From Asterias amurensis (taxonomy: Eukaryota; Echinodermata; Asteroidea; Forcipulatida; Asteriidae), in the NCBI RefSeq assembly GCF_032118995.1, contig NC_092665.1:15830012-15894011 (forward strand): a DNA stretch of 64,000 nucleotides, given 5' to 3'. Below, in pieces: positions 32,959 through 43,707 of the stretch. Every line of letters begins with the position of its first letter. The stretch's first letter is position 1. The notes under the pieces were generated by a model, which was given only the letters and a program-made list of their open reading frames with translations, was not told the origin of the DNA and made no database searches. The translations under genes and the position numbers were made by a program.

Positions 32959-34110
32959 CTAAAGTTTAAGTTCTGCATACTGAGATGGTTTCTCGTTTGC
33001 AGTGTCCAACTCCATGTAAGGATCTGCTTCCCTATTGTTGGCATCTTTCTCGTGCTCAACGGGTTGAATAGAGGGAAGACCAGGCTGGGGGTTTTCTTTC
33101 AGGGTCGAACAGTATACATGAGGCACGTCATCTCCGTCCCTACTCATCGGTACATCAGGTGGACTCCTTGAAGCATCTTCTTGAGCCTCTTGGGTTACCC
33201 GGGAGCTACCGCAGTCAATGAGGAAGTCTTTTGCGAGCCTCCACCTTCTTGGGTCGAATCGGAAGCACAAAACATGTATTACTATGAGAATGATGAGGAC
33301 GACCACTCCAATGACGATACCGGTGATTTGAACAACAGACAGACCTGATTTTACGACTGTTATACCGGTAGGCCTAGTTGTTGTTGTTGTTGTTGTTCGT
33401 GTTGTGGATTCGATGTCAACAACATTCAAAGGTCCAATAGTGCAAGACAGATTCATGTCAGACGACGGTAAGTTAGCAACACAGATATACGTTTGTGAAT
33501 TGTCCGAGGTTGTAACGATTAGTAGGATCGCTCCACCTGAGTAGGCTGTCCATTCATCATTTCCTGCACTAATCGATAGAGTTGCGTTACCAGATGTACT
33601 GCAGGAGATGAAACTTCCAGTGTTTAATGTCCCCGGACCGTTTGGACTGCAGGACGGGAAGGCGTATCTGGGGTACACTAACAAAACTAGTTTCTTGTCT
33701 AAGACCCACATAAAGGATATCTCATCAGTTGAATGAATAAGATTGCATTGGTATGTTCCTGTATCAGTTGTCTTTACTTCAGTGAATGTTAGATTGAAGG
33801 TTGAAATCAAACCCTCTGTGAAGCTAACCAGATATCGCTCATTTCTATAAACAGACAAGTCCGTACTGGTAACAACGAAACTGCCTGACCCCTCTTTATA
33901 CCACGATAGAAAATGAGTTGAAGCATGGATACCAGCAACATGGCAGAGGAGACTGACCGTAGTTCCCTCCCGCTGCACCATCATGTTGGGAGAAACTTCA
34001 AGAGTCATTGAAGGATCTGACTGACAACGAACCGAGAATATCAGCAAAGAAAACATCAATGCTAAATACCAAACACCTTTCACAACAATGTCTCTACGTT
34101 GATCCTCCAT
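32959..34110 (-). CDS. A6: chimeric A receptor, A8-like ectodomain with ITAM-like tail (383 aa)
   Basis: Intact, ATG at 34110. The signal peptide, V-like domain and most of the four-cysteine domain follow the long-tail genes A8 and A2: MMVQREG, CHVAG, GSGSFVVTSTDLSVYRNERY, LDKKLVL. From about SQTYICVANL onward it matches A4 nearly residue for residue, including stalk, transmembrane helix, HVLCFRFDPRRW and the tail with Y365 (YMEL) and Y378 (YAEL). The upstream region also matches A8, and the downstream region and MITE match A4. The switch lies near 33490-33540. The gene therefore puts an inhibitory-type ectodomain on an activating-type tail, as in paired receptors. Confidence 0.9.
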   Translation of the reverse strand: MEDQRRDIVVKGVWYLALMFSLLIFSVRCQSDPSMTLEVSPNMMVQREGTTVSLLCHVAGIHASTHFLSWYKEGSGSFVVTSTDLSVYRNERYLVSFTEGLISTFNLTFTEVKTTDTGTYQCNLIHSTDEISFMWVLDKKLVLLVYPRYAFPSCSPNGPGTLNTGSFISCSTSGNATLSISAGNDEWTAYSGGAILLIVTTSDNSQTYICVANLPSSDMNLSCTIGPLNVVDIESTTRTTTTTTTRPTGITVVKSGLSVVQITGIVIGVVVLIILIVIHVLCFRFDPRRWRLAKDFLIDCGSSRVTQEAQEDASRSPPDVPMSRDGDDVPHVYCSTLKENPQPGLPSIQPVEHEKDANNREADPYMELDTANEKPSQYAELKL

Positions 34111-35191
34111 GGTCGTATGTTGACTACGCCGTGAAGTAAAAAATCAGTAATGGATGGAACACGACTCAACTTCTGTAGACTCACTGAAAGTATAGTTTCT
34201 TTATCGGTCTTACTGATTATATTGTTCACCATTGGACTGTTCAAACCTTCTTGTATATAGCATGAGTATATTCCGTCATCAATTTGAAAGTGATTTGGGT
34301 GATATCAACCTCGCAGTTTGGCCCCAGTCTCGAAACTGATTTGCTGTTTTCTGTCTGCGCACACAAAGTAAACTCAACATCATAATAACACGGGAGTAGC
34401 TGTCGTGTATTTTCAAAAACTTGTTTCCTTGTTATGAATCGTTTAACGCAGTTGTGAAGTTTAGGGTCGTGACCTCTGTGTGTACCTTTCTTAGGTAAAT
34501 TCGTGGGTGCGAGTGAATAATGTGTTATATTATACGGTTTCTCCTTTCATAAACACAAATATATCAACTCTGGTTTTTACTGCTCGAGGATACTGAAACG
34601 ATGAATACATTTTTCAGTACCGGAATTATTATTTTGACGAGGTTTTGAATTCTGGCATCTTGTGATTGTTCTGTAAGAAACTGTTGTTGCAATATTTAAA
34701 TAAATAACAAAATAATACTTTTGTTTTCCAAGTGGAATTGTTTTTTTTCATAAGTAAGACTCCTATGACATTTTCGTGTAAAACTAAATTAAGTATGGTC
34801 ATCATAGCTATGATCAGTGACGTCACCAGAGGAAAAGAGCGCATGGAGTTTGTCAAGTCCCAAAATTTGTAGCAAATTGTCAACCTCCATGGTCCAGACT
34901 TTAAATTAAAATTAGGATTTGAAACTGTGCATGTTGGAAGTACAACTAAGAGAGGTTTGGTGTAACACCATCATGAATATCTGCTTTTGAGTGGTGACGT
35001 CCATAATAGCGTCCATAATTCTCCTGAAGACAATCAGAGAATGCTTATCGAAACATTGGGTAGTAAACCACCGGTTCTTTTCAAAACCACTTCTAGTTAA
35101 AAAAAAACCCAGAGATGTCCACATGGTGTAACCGCAAAGCTCTCAAAAGTGCATTAATTTTTCTTTGCGTACTTCTCAAGGCAAGGTTGTC
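34111..35191. other. Intergenic: A6 upstream and B5 downstream
   Basis: No gene. Similar to 43002-43707 and 52029-53101. Confidence 0.65.
34254..34475 (-). promoter_or_regulatory. A6 upstream block: TATATA and GGGTCGTGACCT
   Basis: TATATA at 34254-34259 (144 bp upstream) and GGGTCGTGACCT at 34464-34475 (354 bp upstream), in A8-like sequence. Confidence 0.4.
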
Positions 35192-36415
35192 TTAAAGTTT
35201 GAGTTCTGTGTACACATCGAGTGTCGAGTCTTGTGGACCGAGCTCCATGTATGGTCCTGTCTGTCCAGTTACATCCTTCTGATTGGAGGGCGTGTTCGAG
35301 GAAGGTACCAGCCAGGAGAGATCCGTACGTACCCCGCTTAGATTGGAAGGAGAAGGGTTCACATTGTCGTAGTTGGGAACCTCTGCTTTGGCGTTCACAT
35401 TGGTGTAGTTGTGAAGCTCTGCTTTGGTGTTCACATTGTCGTTGTTGGGAACCTCTGCTTTGGCCGTAGACGAGGCCTGGCTATCCTCGCGTATCGAAGT
35501 TGCATAAATATGGGATGGATTTTGCTGGTTTGGCCCCTTGTCTGAGGTTGTATTACTTGTCATTTTACGTCGGTACATGAAGTATGAGACGAGGATAGTA
35601 ACCAGACCAACAAGAAGTATTAAAGGGATTGTTATACCAATAATTACACCGATATCGAGGCCAGGTTCGTCCGTGGAAACTGCTGGAGGTGGTGCGGGCG
35701 TGGTTGTTGGGTAGGAGATGACGGTCAAGGGTCCTATCTTGCAGGAAAGGGACGTCCAGTTTTTATTCTCGGGTTTGAATGAAATACAGACAAATTCGAC
35801 TCCATCATCTGAACCTTTAACAATCTTCTGCAACTGTGATCCTGAATCGTTGACTGCTGGAAGGGTCTTGACCCAATCTGTCCTTTCTTCATCACTCTCT
35901 ATATCACGGAACATTGGGGTTCTTTCATCGATGACCGTGCTACATGTCAGAATGTCTCCCTCGTTCAGAACTGCCGGACCGTCTGGGAAACAGACTGGAA
36001 ACTCTTCGGTTGAGTTTACCGTAAAATAAACTTGTCCATTTGTAATTATAGTTCCAGTGTCTTTTTCAATAATGACGGGCAGGTAAAACCCTTCATCTGA
36101 TTTCGTAAGGTTGGTGATTGTGAGACTTTGGGAATAAAGTCTCACTATTTCTGAAATTAGGTGAGGAGGGCTGAATGACCTTCTGTCATCCTGTATGACA
36201 TTGTCGAAAGATGAGTTATATAATCGTTGCCAGGTAAACATGTGAGCGTTGGGGTCAAAGCCAGTAGCGTTACAGGTCAGAGTAACATTACCATTCTTGA
36301 CTGGTTGACTAGGGAAGCTGTCTGTCGAGTTTAAAGTGACATGACAGTTACTCAGTGATGGAAGACAGACCCAAAAGCAGACAAAACAGCAACCAATGAT
36401 ACCAAGGATTCCCAT
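35192..36415 (-). CDS. B5: Ig-type receptor with ITAM-like tail; V-domain cysteine replaced (407 aa)
   Basis: Open from MGILGI (the first in-frame ATG) to YTELKL. Signal peptide about 1-24, V-like domain with Cys48 and Trp62, but Pro113 replaces the F-strand cysteine (YLPV against YLCV), so the canonical disulfide cannot form. The four-cysteine domain is complete (Cys142, 158, 210, 225; SCKIGPL). Transmembrane helix about 256-280. The tail has three 12-residue repeats: the first has lost its tyrosine (NNDN), the others read YTNV and YDNV. Then YMEL (Y389) and YTEL (Y402), spacing 13. Either a functional variant with an unusual V fold or a gene losing ectodomain function while its signalling tail is intact. 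Confidence 0.85.
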   Translation of the reverse strand: MGILGIIGCCFVCFWVCLPSLSNCHVTLNSTDSFPSQPVKNGNVTLTCNATGFDPNAHMFTWQRLYNSSFDNVIQDDRRSFSPPHLISEIVRLYSQSLTITNLTKSDEGFYLPVIIEKDTGTIITNGQVYFTVNSTEEFPVCFPDGPAVLNEGDILTCSTVIDERTPMFRDIESDEERTDWVKTLPAVNDSGSQLQKIVKGSDDGVEFVCISFKPENKNWTSLSCKIGPLTVISYPTTTPAPPPAVSTDEPGLDIGVIIGITIPLILLVGLVTILVSYFMYRRKMTSNTTSDKGPNQQNPSHIYATSIREDSQASSTAKAEVPNNDNVNTKAELHNYTNVNAKAEVPNYDNVNPSPSNLSGVRTDLSWLVPSSNTPSNQKDVTGQTGPYMELGPQDSTLDVYTELKL

Positions 36416-36898
36416 GTTGGATTGTTTTACCTGGTCGCAAGTCGCCAATCCGAATCAAATTTCTCTAGAGCAGTTGCTGCTGATTTATTTCCGAGTGAAT
36501 ATGCAAATAAAATAGTTGCAGTCCTGCACACTTTCAGTTACATAAACCTACAGGGTTTGGCTTTGTAAGTTTAGCAGCAATGTCTAAAAACTGAAAGGTC
36601 CTAACTCAACAAACACCTTATACAATGTACTTAACGTCACTTGCTGATTCTGTTTGCATCAACCACCACAGATCCTCGCAACGCAGACCCCGTTGTTCAA
36701 ATGAAGATCCAAGAAAGTTCGGCTAATTCAGTTTCAACAAATCGCTCTACAAGTTTACTAGACAAGATTACATTATAACTGCAAGTACATCCGTCTGTAA
36801 TTGCTAACATTGAACGAAGTTTTAGAACCCAGAGCTCGAAACACGAAAACCCACTAGCATATCCATGTGTAATAATTGCTGTAAGACGATGTGACCTC

Positions 36899-36906
36899 TG
36901 ACGTCA
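36899..36906. promoter_or_regulatory. CRE-like TGACGTCA upstream of B5
   Basis: Perfect TGACGTCA within GTGACCTCTGACGTCATGTC, 484 bp upstream of the ATG. The same block precedes B7 and B9. Confidence 0.4.
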
Positions 36907-37261
36907 TGTCACACGAAAACCATAACATGATTCGCGCGCAAACCGCCGGGCAAAACCTTTGTGTTTTGGCAGCCAGCTAGAAAGTGTATGCAATCCTACC
37001 ATGACTACATGTCTTTTTGCCCGGCGAAACATGAAGTGTACAGTGTTTTTTTCAACAGAGGGCGGTTTGAATGTAAACATTGGTCACATCGTCTATACAT
37101 CCTAGTCAGTTTGTGTGTTTGGTAAAACCCTCCCACAGTTATTTAAATGAACAATTCTTGTGCACCGAACCCTGAAGTCATTAATGTGGACGCAGTTTTT
37201 TAACTATTTTCATCAGTCTATTATTCAATTTTTTTTTCTTCAACAGCTTCAGTATTATTCA

Positions 37262-37455
37262 TGTTGGTTTTACCGGGCTACATCGATGCATGTAACCATT
37301 TTATACTCTGTACTTTCCCGAGTTCTGTGAAAAAATACCACAGGCATATTACTCGGGTGGGACTCTAACCCAAACCCACGACATTTGCAATTCTAGAGCA
37401 TCGCTTACCAACTGGACCACCGAGATTGCCCACTAGCAAGAGGCTGTTAAAACCA
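37262..37455 (-). mobile_element. Old SINE copy, same tRNA-headed family
   Basis: Read on the minus strand, it has GGCAATCTCGGTGGTCCAGT (A-box region), a degraded B-box, CACCCGAGTAATATGCCTGT and TTTTTTCACAGAACTCGGGA, matching the 258-bp units at 26776-27549 with many changes. Shared with the copies upstream of B7 and B9, so inserted before those blocks duplicated. Confidence 0.75.
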
Positions 37456-37722
37456 TTGTTTTGTTCATATTATGTAACAACACTTCCGTGTAAGGAAATG
37501 CAGTTTGTTAGAAAGTACAACTTTCATGAGAAATAAGTATGTTTATCATGGCTATGAACAGTGGCGTATAACCAAAAGGGACTGTCATGAGAAAATATTT
37601 TAGCAAATAGTCAATGTTGACCATATGGGGAAGAAATTATTAAAAAGTTGGTAGTATTTTCAAAATGCGTCCGTTACAATATGCACAGTTTTTCTGTGCG
37701 TACATGCCAAGGTAAGGTTCTC

Positions 37723-38849
37723 CTAAAGTTTGAGTTCTGTGTACACGTCGAGTGTCGATTCTTGTGGACCGAGCTCCATGTATGGTCCTGCCTGTCCCAT
37801 TACATCCTTCTGATTAGAGGGCGTGTTCGAGGAAGGTACCAGCCGGGATAGATCCGTACGTGCCCCTCTTAGATTGGAAGAAGAATGGTTCACATTGGTG
37901 TAGTTGGGAACCTCTGCTTTGGCTGCAGACGAGGCCTGGCTATCCTCACGTATCGAAGTGGCATAAATATGGGATGGATTTTGCTGGTTTGGCCCCGTGT
38001 CTGAGGTGGTATTACGTGTCCTTTTACGACACACGAAGTATGAGACGAGGATGGTAACCAGGCCAACAAGAAGGATTAAAGGGATTGCTATACCAATAAT
38101 TACACCAACAGAGAGGCCGGGTTCTTCAGTAGAGACTGGGTAGGAGATGACGGTCAAGGGTCCTATCTTGCAGGAAAGAGACGTCCAGTTTTGATTCTCT
38201 GGTGTTATTGAAAAACAGAAACATGTGACTCCATCATCTGAGACTTGGACACTCTTTCGAACCGTGATCCAGTTTCGTTTCCTGCTTGAGTTGAATTAAT
38301 TTCCCAATCTGGCCTTACTACGGGACTGTTCGTATCACTGACCACTGGGGTTCTTTCATCGATGACCGTGCTACATGTCAGAATGTCTCCCTCGTTCACA
38401 ACTGCCGGACCGTCTGGGAAACAGACTGGAAACTCTTCGGTTGAGTTTACAGTAAGACGCCCTTCTCCATTTGTAAGTATGGTTCCTGCAGTGTCGTTCG
38501 CAATAATGACGCACAAGTATAACCCTTCATCCGATTTCATGAGGTTGGTGATTGTGAGACTTTGGGAATAAAGTTTCACTATTTCATTAATTAGATTATC
38601 AGGGCTGAGGGACATTCTGTCATCCTGTATGACATTGACGTAAGACGAGTTGTAAGATCTTAGCCAGGTAAACATGTGAGCGTTGGGGTCAAAGCCAGCC
38701 GCGAAGCATGTAAGAGTAACATTACCATTCTCAACTGGTTGCACTGGGAAACTGGAGACAGTGACCTGACTGACTTGACATTCACTCGGTGATGGAAGAC
38801 AAAGCCAGAAAAAGACGAAACAGCCACTAATGATAGAAATAATTCCCAT
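37723..38849 (-). pseudogene. B6: B-family receptor with a frameshift
   Basis: Nearly the same as B8. Start at MGIISI (an in-frame ATG 28 codons upstream also exists). The V domain is intact (YLCV). One base is missing near 38256 (CTCTTTCGAACC against CTCTTCTGCAACC), shifting the frame inside the four-cysteine domain. The downstream frame preserves SCKIGPL, a shortened stalk, the transmembrane helix, one 12-residue repeat (YTNV), YMEL and YTELKL. With a single 1-base defect, a sequencing error or a very recent pseudogene are both possible. Confidence 0.8.
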
Positions 38850-39285
38850 TTTGGAAGGTCGAAAATTTCGCGATACTTTCGGTCCACGTTTCTGTATTTT
38901 CAAAAGAAATTCGATCGTGTTTTTCAGCTTCATGACACAAAACAGTCAATCCAGTTGCAATAAACCCTCAATCTCGGTAGTTTTTATTGGTTAACGAATA
39001 CGGTCCATCCAAAGTGCATCACAGAGTACACGCCAACGCAACCAAATACAACTACACCTTGCCCTCCACTGTGTTATTTCCTTGTGGACCAACATGCCAA
39101 GTTTAACATTAGACCATGTCGGGTTGTGAGCAATATGGCTGCCCGTAGTCTGGAAAGTACATTTTTGAAGCAGCGATGCAAAACCTAATTTGAATAAAAG
39201 TAGATTCAAATCTGGTGCGTTTTAGGGATCTTTTCATCAGCAGGTTGCGGGAAATCGTGTACTCGTGTGCAGTGGACTGTAGAAG

Positions 39286-39293
39286 TGACGTCA
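39286..39293. promoter_or_regulatory. CRE-like TGACGTCA upstream of B6
   Basis: Perfect TGACGTCA in GTAGAAGTGACGTCATGGTA, 437 bp upstream of the B6 ATG; the same block precedes B1 and B8. Confidence 0.4.
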
Positions 39294-39843
39294 TGGTACC
39301 GACATAGAACACGTTGATGTTGTTAATATTCCAAGGATAATAGATCGAAAGCTATTTATTTTTTAAGTATGTGAAGTATAACTCAATAAGGCATTGGGTG
39401 TATTTATCTTAAATGATTACTTTCTATGACCATTTCTCGAAATCGGCGAGAGAATAATTTTGTGCTCATGAATAAAAATAAGTTGTATTTATATAGAAGC
39501 CTTTAGAAAGATCGACAGACGCTAAAACAGGAATAGATTCAGTAGGCCTACGTGGAATAAACCTGTTGGAATGGCTCTTTATTCTGCATCTCAGCAAAAA
39601 AACCCAATCAGAATGCCTGGTTTTATGCTCAAACACTTTAGAAGGAGGTACACACTGGTGGACTATTATTAAGAAGAAAATATCTGAAGAAAAGACAGAG
39701 GCTGGCTACAGACTTATGATTGTGAAGAGGTTGTAACAAGAGTGCTTCACCACAGCTTTAAACAAAATTACCATGGGGATGAGAGGGGAGGGGGGGGGGC
39801 GTCGGAACAGTGTTTCTGAGCTTTTCATTTCTCTGTCCTCATG

Positions 39844-39994
39844 TTAGGCCGAATGTGGCGGCTACAGCTACAGCTACGGCTACGGCTACGGCTGTCGATA
39901 AGGGTGTTGCTATAAGGATGTCCTATACCTCAACGCATGATGACGCAACAATCTAGCTGTAGCCGTAGCCGTAGCCGCTTCGGACACAGCCTTA
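39844..39994. repeat. GCTACG-rich hairpin element, copy 2
   Basis: Paralogue of 4838-4973 with expanded GCTACG hexamers on one arm and GTAGCC on the other. Confidence 0.6.
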
Positions 39995-40332
39995 GAATTC
40001 TGGCTTGGACCAAGACATGTATGTCCTATAGGCTACAAGAAGGGGGTAATAAATGGGGGCGGAGATAGAAATGGGCGGGACATTCTTCTACTTGGTTACA
40101 TTTCCGATGGCCCACTAGGGAACTTAAGTGACAAATAAAAAACAAACTTATTTTTGTTTAATACTTTATGCAGACTCTTTATTAAAACAAAACAAAATAT
40201 GAAACAAAAATTAAAACATGCACAAAATGCTATACTTTTGCAACTTTCAATTTTTTTTGGATAGTATAAACAATTACAAAATACAAGTGAAATAACATAC
40301 GCGTGTTAAACGTTACAATTGATTAGAATACA

Positions 40333-40687
40333 TTATATAACACCCAAGCAGATCCTTGCCATTTGATTGGAGGGTTGTCCGTCACGTGATAGCAAATAAA
40401 ATTACCATTGCACGCTGAGTCACTCACCGTGCTTTTTCGTTCCATCCGAAACGTACCATTGCACGCTGCCAGCGTGCAATGGTACTTTTCGGATGGAACG
40501 AAAAAGCTGAGTAAAAACATCACTGCGTGCGCATCTTTGGTAACACAGCAGTGTTACTGCAAGGCATATTATGTAAAATTACTAGCATTCGGCTTCTACA
40601 ATTAAAAAATGTAGGCCTACGCTTTGTTTGTTTTGAAAGTTGTATCTTTCAATCAAAATGACAAAGATCTACTTGGATGTTATATAA
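40333..40687. mobile_element. Inverted-repeat element with TTATATAACAYCCAAG ends
   Basis: Left end TTATATAACACCCAAGCAGA and right end the reverse complement of TTATATAACATCCAAGTAGA. Absent from the paralogous site near 48834. No coding sequence. It contains the hairpin at 40431-40507. Confidence 0.65.
40431..40507. repeat. Hairpin, 38-bp arms with a 1-base centre
   Basis: GCTTTTTCGTTCCATCCGAA... pairs with its reverse complement directly beside it (centre at 40469), with about one mismatch. Would form a nearly loop-free cruciform. Confidence 0.85.
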
Positions 40688-40693
40688 AACAAA

Positions 40694-40841
40694 TAATGAA
40701 TGTTTTTCATTCGTGCAATGGTGCGAATATGTTCATTCGTTGAAAGCTGGAATGTTCCATTCAACTCGCCTCGTTGAATAGAACATTCCATCTTTCAACT
40801 CATGAACATATTCGCACCATTGCACTCATAAACATTCATTA
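40694..40841. repeat. Inverted-repeat hairpin beginning TAATGAATG
   Basis: Arms of about 65-70 bp (TAATGAATGTTTTTCATTCG ... CATTCATTA) with few mismatches around a short CTCGCCTC centre. Also missing from the paralogous site near 48.8 kb; probably a second MITE adjoining the first. Confidence 0.75.
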
Positions 40842-41474
40842 TGTGTATAATATGTCAATGTGTATTGATAGTGTCAAACGAGGCAATTGATGGCCAACGC
40901 TTTCGAAGACATTTCCAGGAGAATTATCACTTTAAAAATGTAACCCTTTGTTTAGAAAATCTATTTAAAAATATGTTTATTAAAAATCCGGACCGTCTCG
41001 GATAGTCAGATTCTTTAAGAAATTCTTTTGTTTCCTTTCAAAGTGTTTCTTTTGACACAGTGCAAATGGTTGTCTCCAAGTTGCAGTAAAAATGGTCCTT
41101 CTGAACAAAATGCTCGTTCTTATGTTTGAAATTGAAAATGTAAATTGGTCCATTCGCGAAGTTTTTTTGTTTTCACTGCAATGTTGGACCTCTACATAAA
41201 TAATCAGGGTAACATATTTGACTTGAATACACCACAGTTCAGACAGGAATGTTAAAAGTGATGTCTTTGCTGAGATGTAAAATAACAATAATACTAAAAT
41301 CAACAAAATGTACAGCGCAAGTTATAACTTGAATATACATAAAAGTATGTGTTTCACTGAGTAAAATAAACAATTGCTTTTACTGTATTCTGCATACTGC
41401 GTGAACTCTAACTTATACGTGGAAATATGTTGTTGTAGTAAGTTTACAATAATATTGTAGCCAATAATAAAAAA

Positions 41475-41835
41475 GAAACTGGACACTTTTGGTAATTGTC
41501 AAAGACCAATAATTTCACTTGGTGTAACCCAACATCAGTATAAAATAACAAACCTGTAAAAATTTTGGCTCAAAGTTGCAAGGAAATTATGAAAGAAAAA
41601 AACACCCTTGTTGCAATTTTCTTGCTTTTAGATGGAAACATTAATAAAAAAGCTTCGCGGAAGTCTTTTAATATTTTAGTGAGAACTTACCTCTTTCTCA
41701 AAACCTCAACTTCAGAAAGTCGTTTTATACAATCATCATTATACTTGCAGCTTTCCGTTGCTCGGTATCAAGTAAGTTTTTATGCTAATATATTTTGAGC
41801 AATTACTTGTTACAAAAACGTGTCCAGTGACTGAT
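41475..41835 (-). mobile_element. Degenerate TTAA-family MITE
   Basis: Diverged copy (AAACTGGACACTTTTGGTAA ... ACGTGTCCAGTGACT), paralogous to 5757-6118 and 49481-49833. Confidence 0.5.
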
Positions 41836-42481
41836 GCAAATGATCTTACATAAAGCACAATCAACAGGCCAACTTCGGCCTTGTATTTTGTTTGGGTGAA
41901 TTTTAGTCTTGATTTCTTCTTGATACTCAACCCGATTGAGCCCAAACTTTTTAGGGGAACCACCAGTTCATTCCCATGATATTTTGGGCATGTTAGTTGT
42001 ACGAAAGAAAATGTGCAAAACGCATTACTAATGCAGTGGTGTGAAAAGGTGTTTTGTAGTATTCAACTCTATTGTACTGCTGAATGACGAGCAGTGCTGG
42101 GAACGAGGTGAACAATAACAACAGCACCGATCTCAGGGTTAACTTATATTGTAATTCATAAATCTGCTAAACACACGAAGTTGCTAATAGTCACAATTCT
42201 AGATAATTGTGCTGATGCATATGGGGTGTACAAAAACTACAACACCATCTCTGGGTTAACACATCCTTATAATTTTAAAAATATGCTAATTGCAAATGTT
42301 TACAAACAATCACAACACTATTGGTGTTGCAGAATACCAGTTAAAATACAACGCACATGTACAGCAAACGCGTCTGGTTCCTTACTATTTTTTTGGCTTG
42401 CAATATTTAACCTGCTTAGCGGCATTTCTTCGGTTTAAGTGAACTTTGTGAACTGGAGATATTTTGGGCCCACTTTTAGTT

Positions 42482-43001
42482 TTACACGCGAATATCAGCA
42501 TACAAAGTTTCTTGCGGATTTACCAATTGTTTGTTTTCGTCTTGTCCTTCTTTCTCAAGATCTAGGTCAGCGTAGACGACTGTCTGGGAAGACCCTTGCT
42601 CCATCTTATCGGGGATCTCTTCACGTCTTGAGAACTTCTTGGGTTTCCTCACCGGCTGTGAAGGTTTTCCAGTCGTGTCTCCACTCTGCGAAGTGCCTCC
42701 ACTGGTGTCTGCGTTGTTTACAAGGGGCTTGTTCACCTGAGCGTAAATCTGCGGTGTTTGTTGCGGGGGATCCGACGCACCAGGACGGCCTCTCTTGCTA
42801 TGGTTTCGTCCGGTGGTTGCGTGGGTTTGGTCGGTATCATCGTGCGGTTTTGGGGGAATTCCAACGCTAGGCTCCCGGTCGGACGGATGCTTAACTTCAC
42901 TGCTGATATTAGCACCGGCTACTGCAATGTTCAGGTTAAGACGCAGGGAAATGTTCATGTCTGGCTCGCGGGTTATCATAGATGATTCTGCGTATATGTT
43001 G
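42482..43001 (-). pseudogene. A7: relic, only the tail of a long A gene
   Basis: Codes for about 170 C-terminal residues of a long A tail, from NIYAES through IYAQV, VVYADL and TLYADIRV to the stop, with few changes from A8. Immediately upstream of the Asn codon the sequence switches near 43001 to the A-family upstream flank (ACCTTTATTAGGTAAATTCG). Signal peptide, both Ig-like domains, transmembrane helix and proximal promoter are deleted. The high similarity to A8 implies a recent loss. Confidence 0.85.
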
Positions 43002-43707
43002 GACCTTTATTAGGTAAATTCGTGGGTGCAAGTGAATAATGTGTTATATTGTACGGTTTCTCCTTTCATAAACACAAATATATCAACTCTGGTTTTAACT
43101 GCTCGGGGATACTGAAACGATGAATAAATTTTTCAGTACAGGAAAGATTATTTTGACGAGGTTTTGAATTCTGGCATCTTGTGATTGTTCTGTAAGAAAC
43201 TGTTGTTGCAATATTTAAATAAATGACAAAATAACACTTTTGTTTTCCAAGTGGAATTGTTTTTTTTTTCATAGGTAAGACTCCTATGACATTTTCGTGT
43301 AAAACTAAGTTAAGTATGGTCATCATAGCTATGATCAGTGACGTCACCAGAGGGAAAGAGCGCATGGAATTTGTCAAGTCCCAAAATTTGTAGCAAATTG
43401 TCAACCTCCATGGTCCAGACTTTAAATTAAAATTAGGATTTGTAACACCATGTGAATATCTCTTTTTGAGTCGTGTCATCCATCAATAAAGTCCAGCATT
43501 TTTCTGAAGACAATCAGAGCGTGCTTATCGAAACGTTGAGTCTTTAACCCCCGGTTCTTTTCAAAACCACAACTAATGAAAAAAGGAGATATTATCCATA
43601 TGGTTCTACCGCAAATCTCTCCAAAAGTTTGCAATATTTCCAAAAGTGCATTCATTACAATATTATGTAGAGTTATTTCTGCGCGTACATCTCAAGGCAA
43701 GGTTCTC
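43002..43707. other. Intergenic: A-type upstream flank and B7 downstream
   Basis: No gene. Paralogous to 34490-35191 and 52410-53101. Confidence 0.65.

Larger units (their letters stand above)
36416..37722. other. Intergenic: B5 upstream and B6 downstream
   Basis: No gene. Paralogous to 44867-46127 and 54324-55637. Includes a conserved GC-rich stretch near 36930-37010 (CGCGCGCAAACCGCCGGGCA), a CRE and an old SINE copy. Confidence 0.65.
38850..42481. other. Intergenic: B6 upstream to A7 downstream
   Basis: No gene. Paralogous to 2338-6774 (without the foldback element) and 47247-50474. Differs from the latter by an insertion of about 510 bp made of hairpin elements at 40333-40841. Confidence 0.7.
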
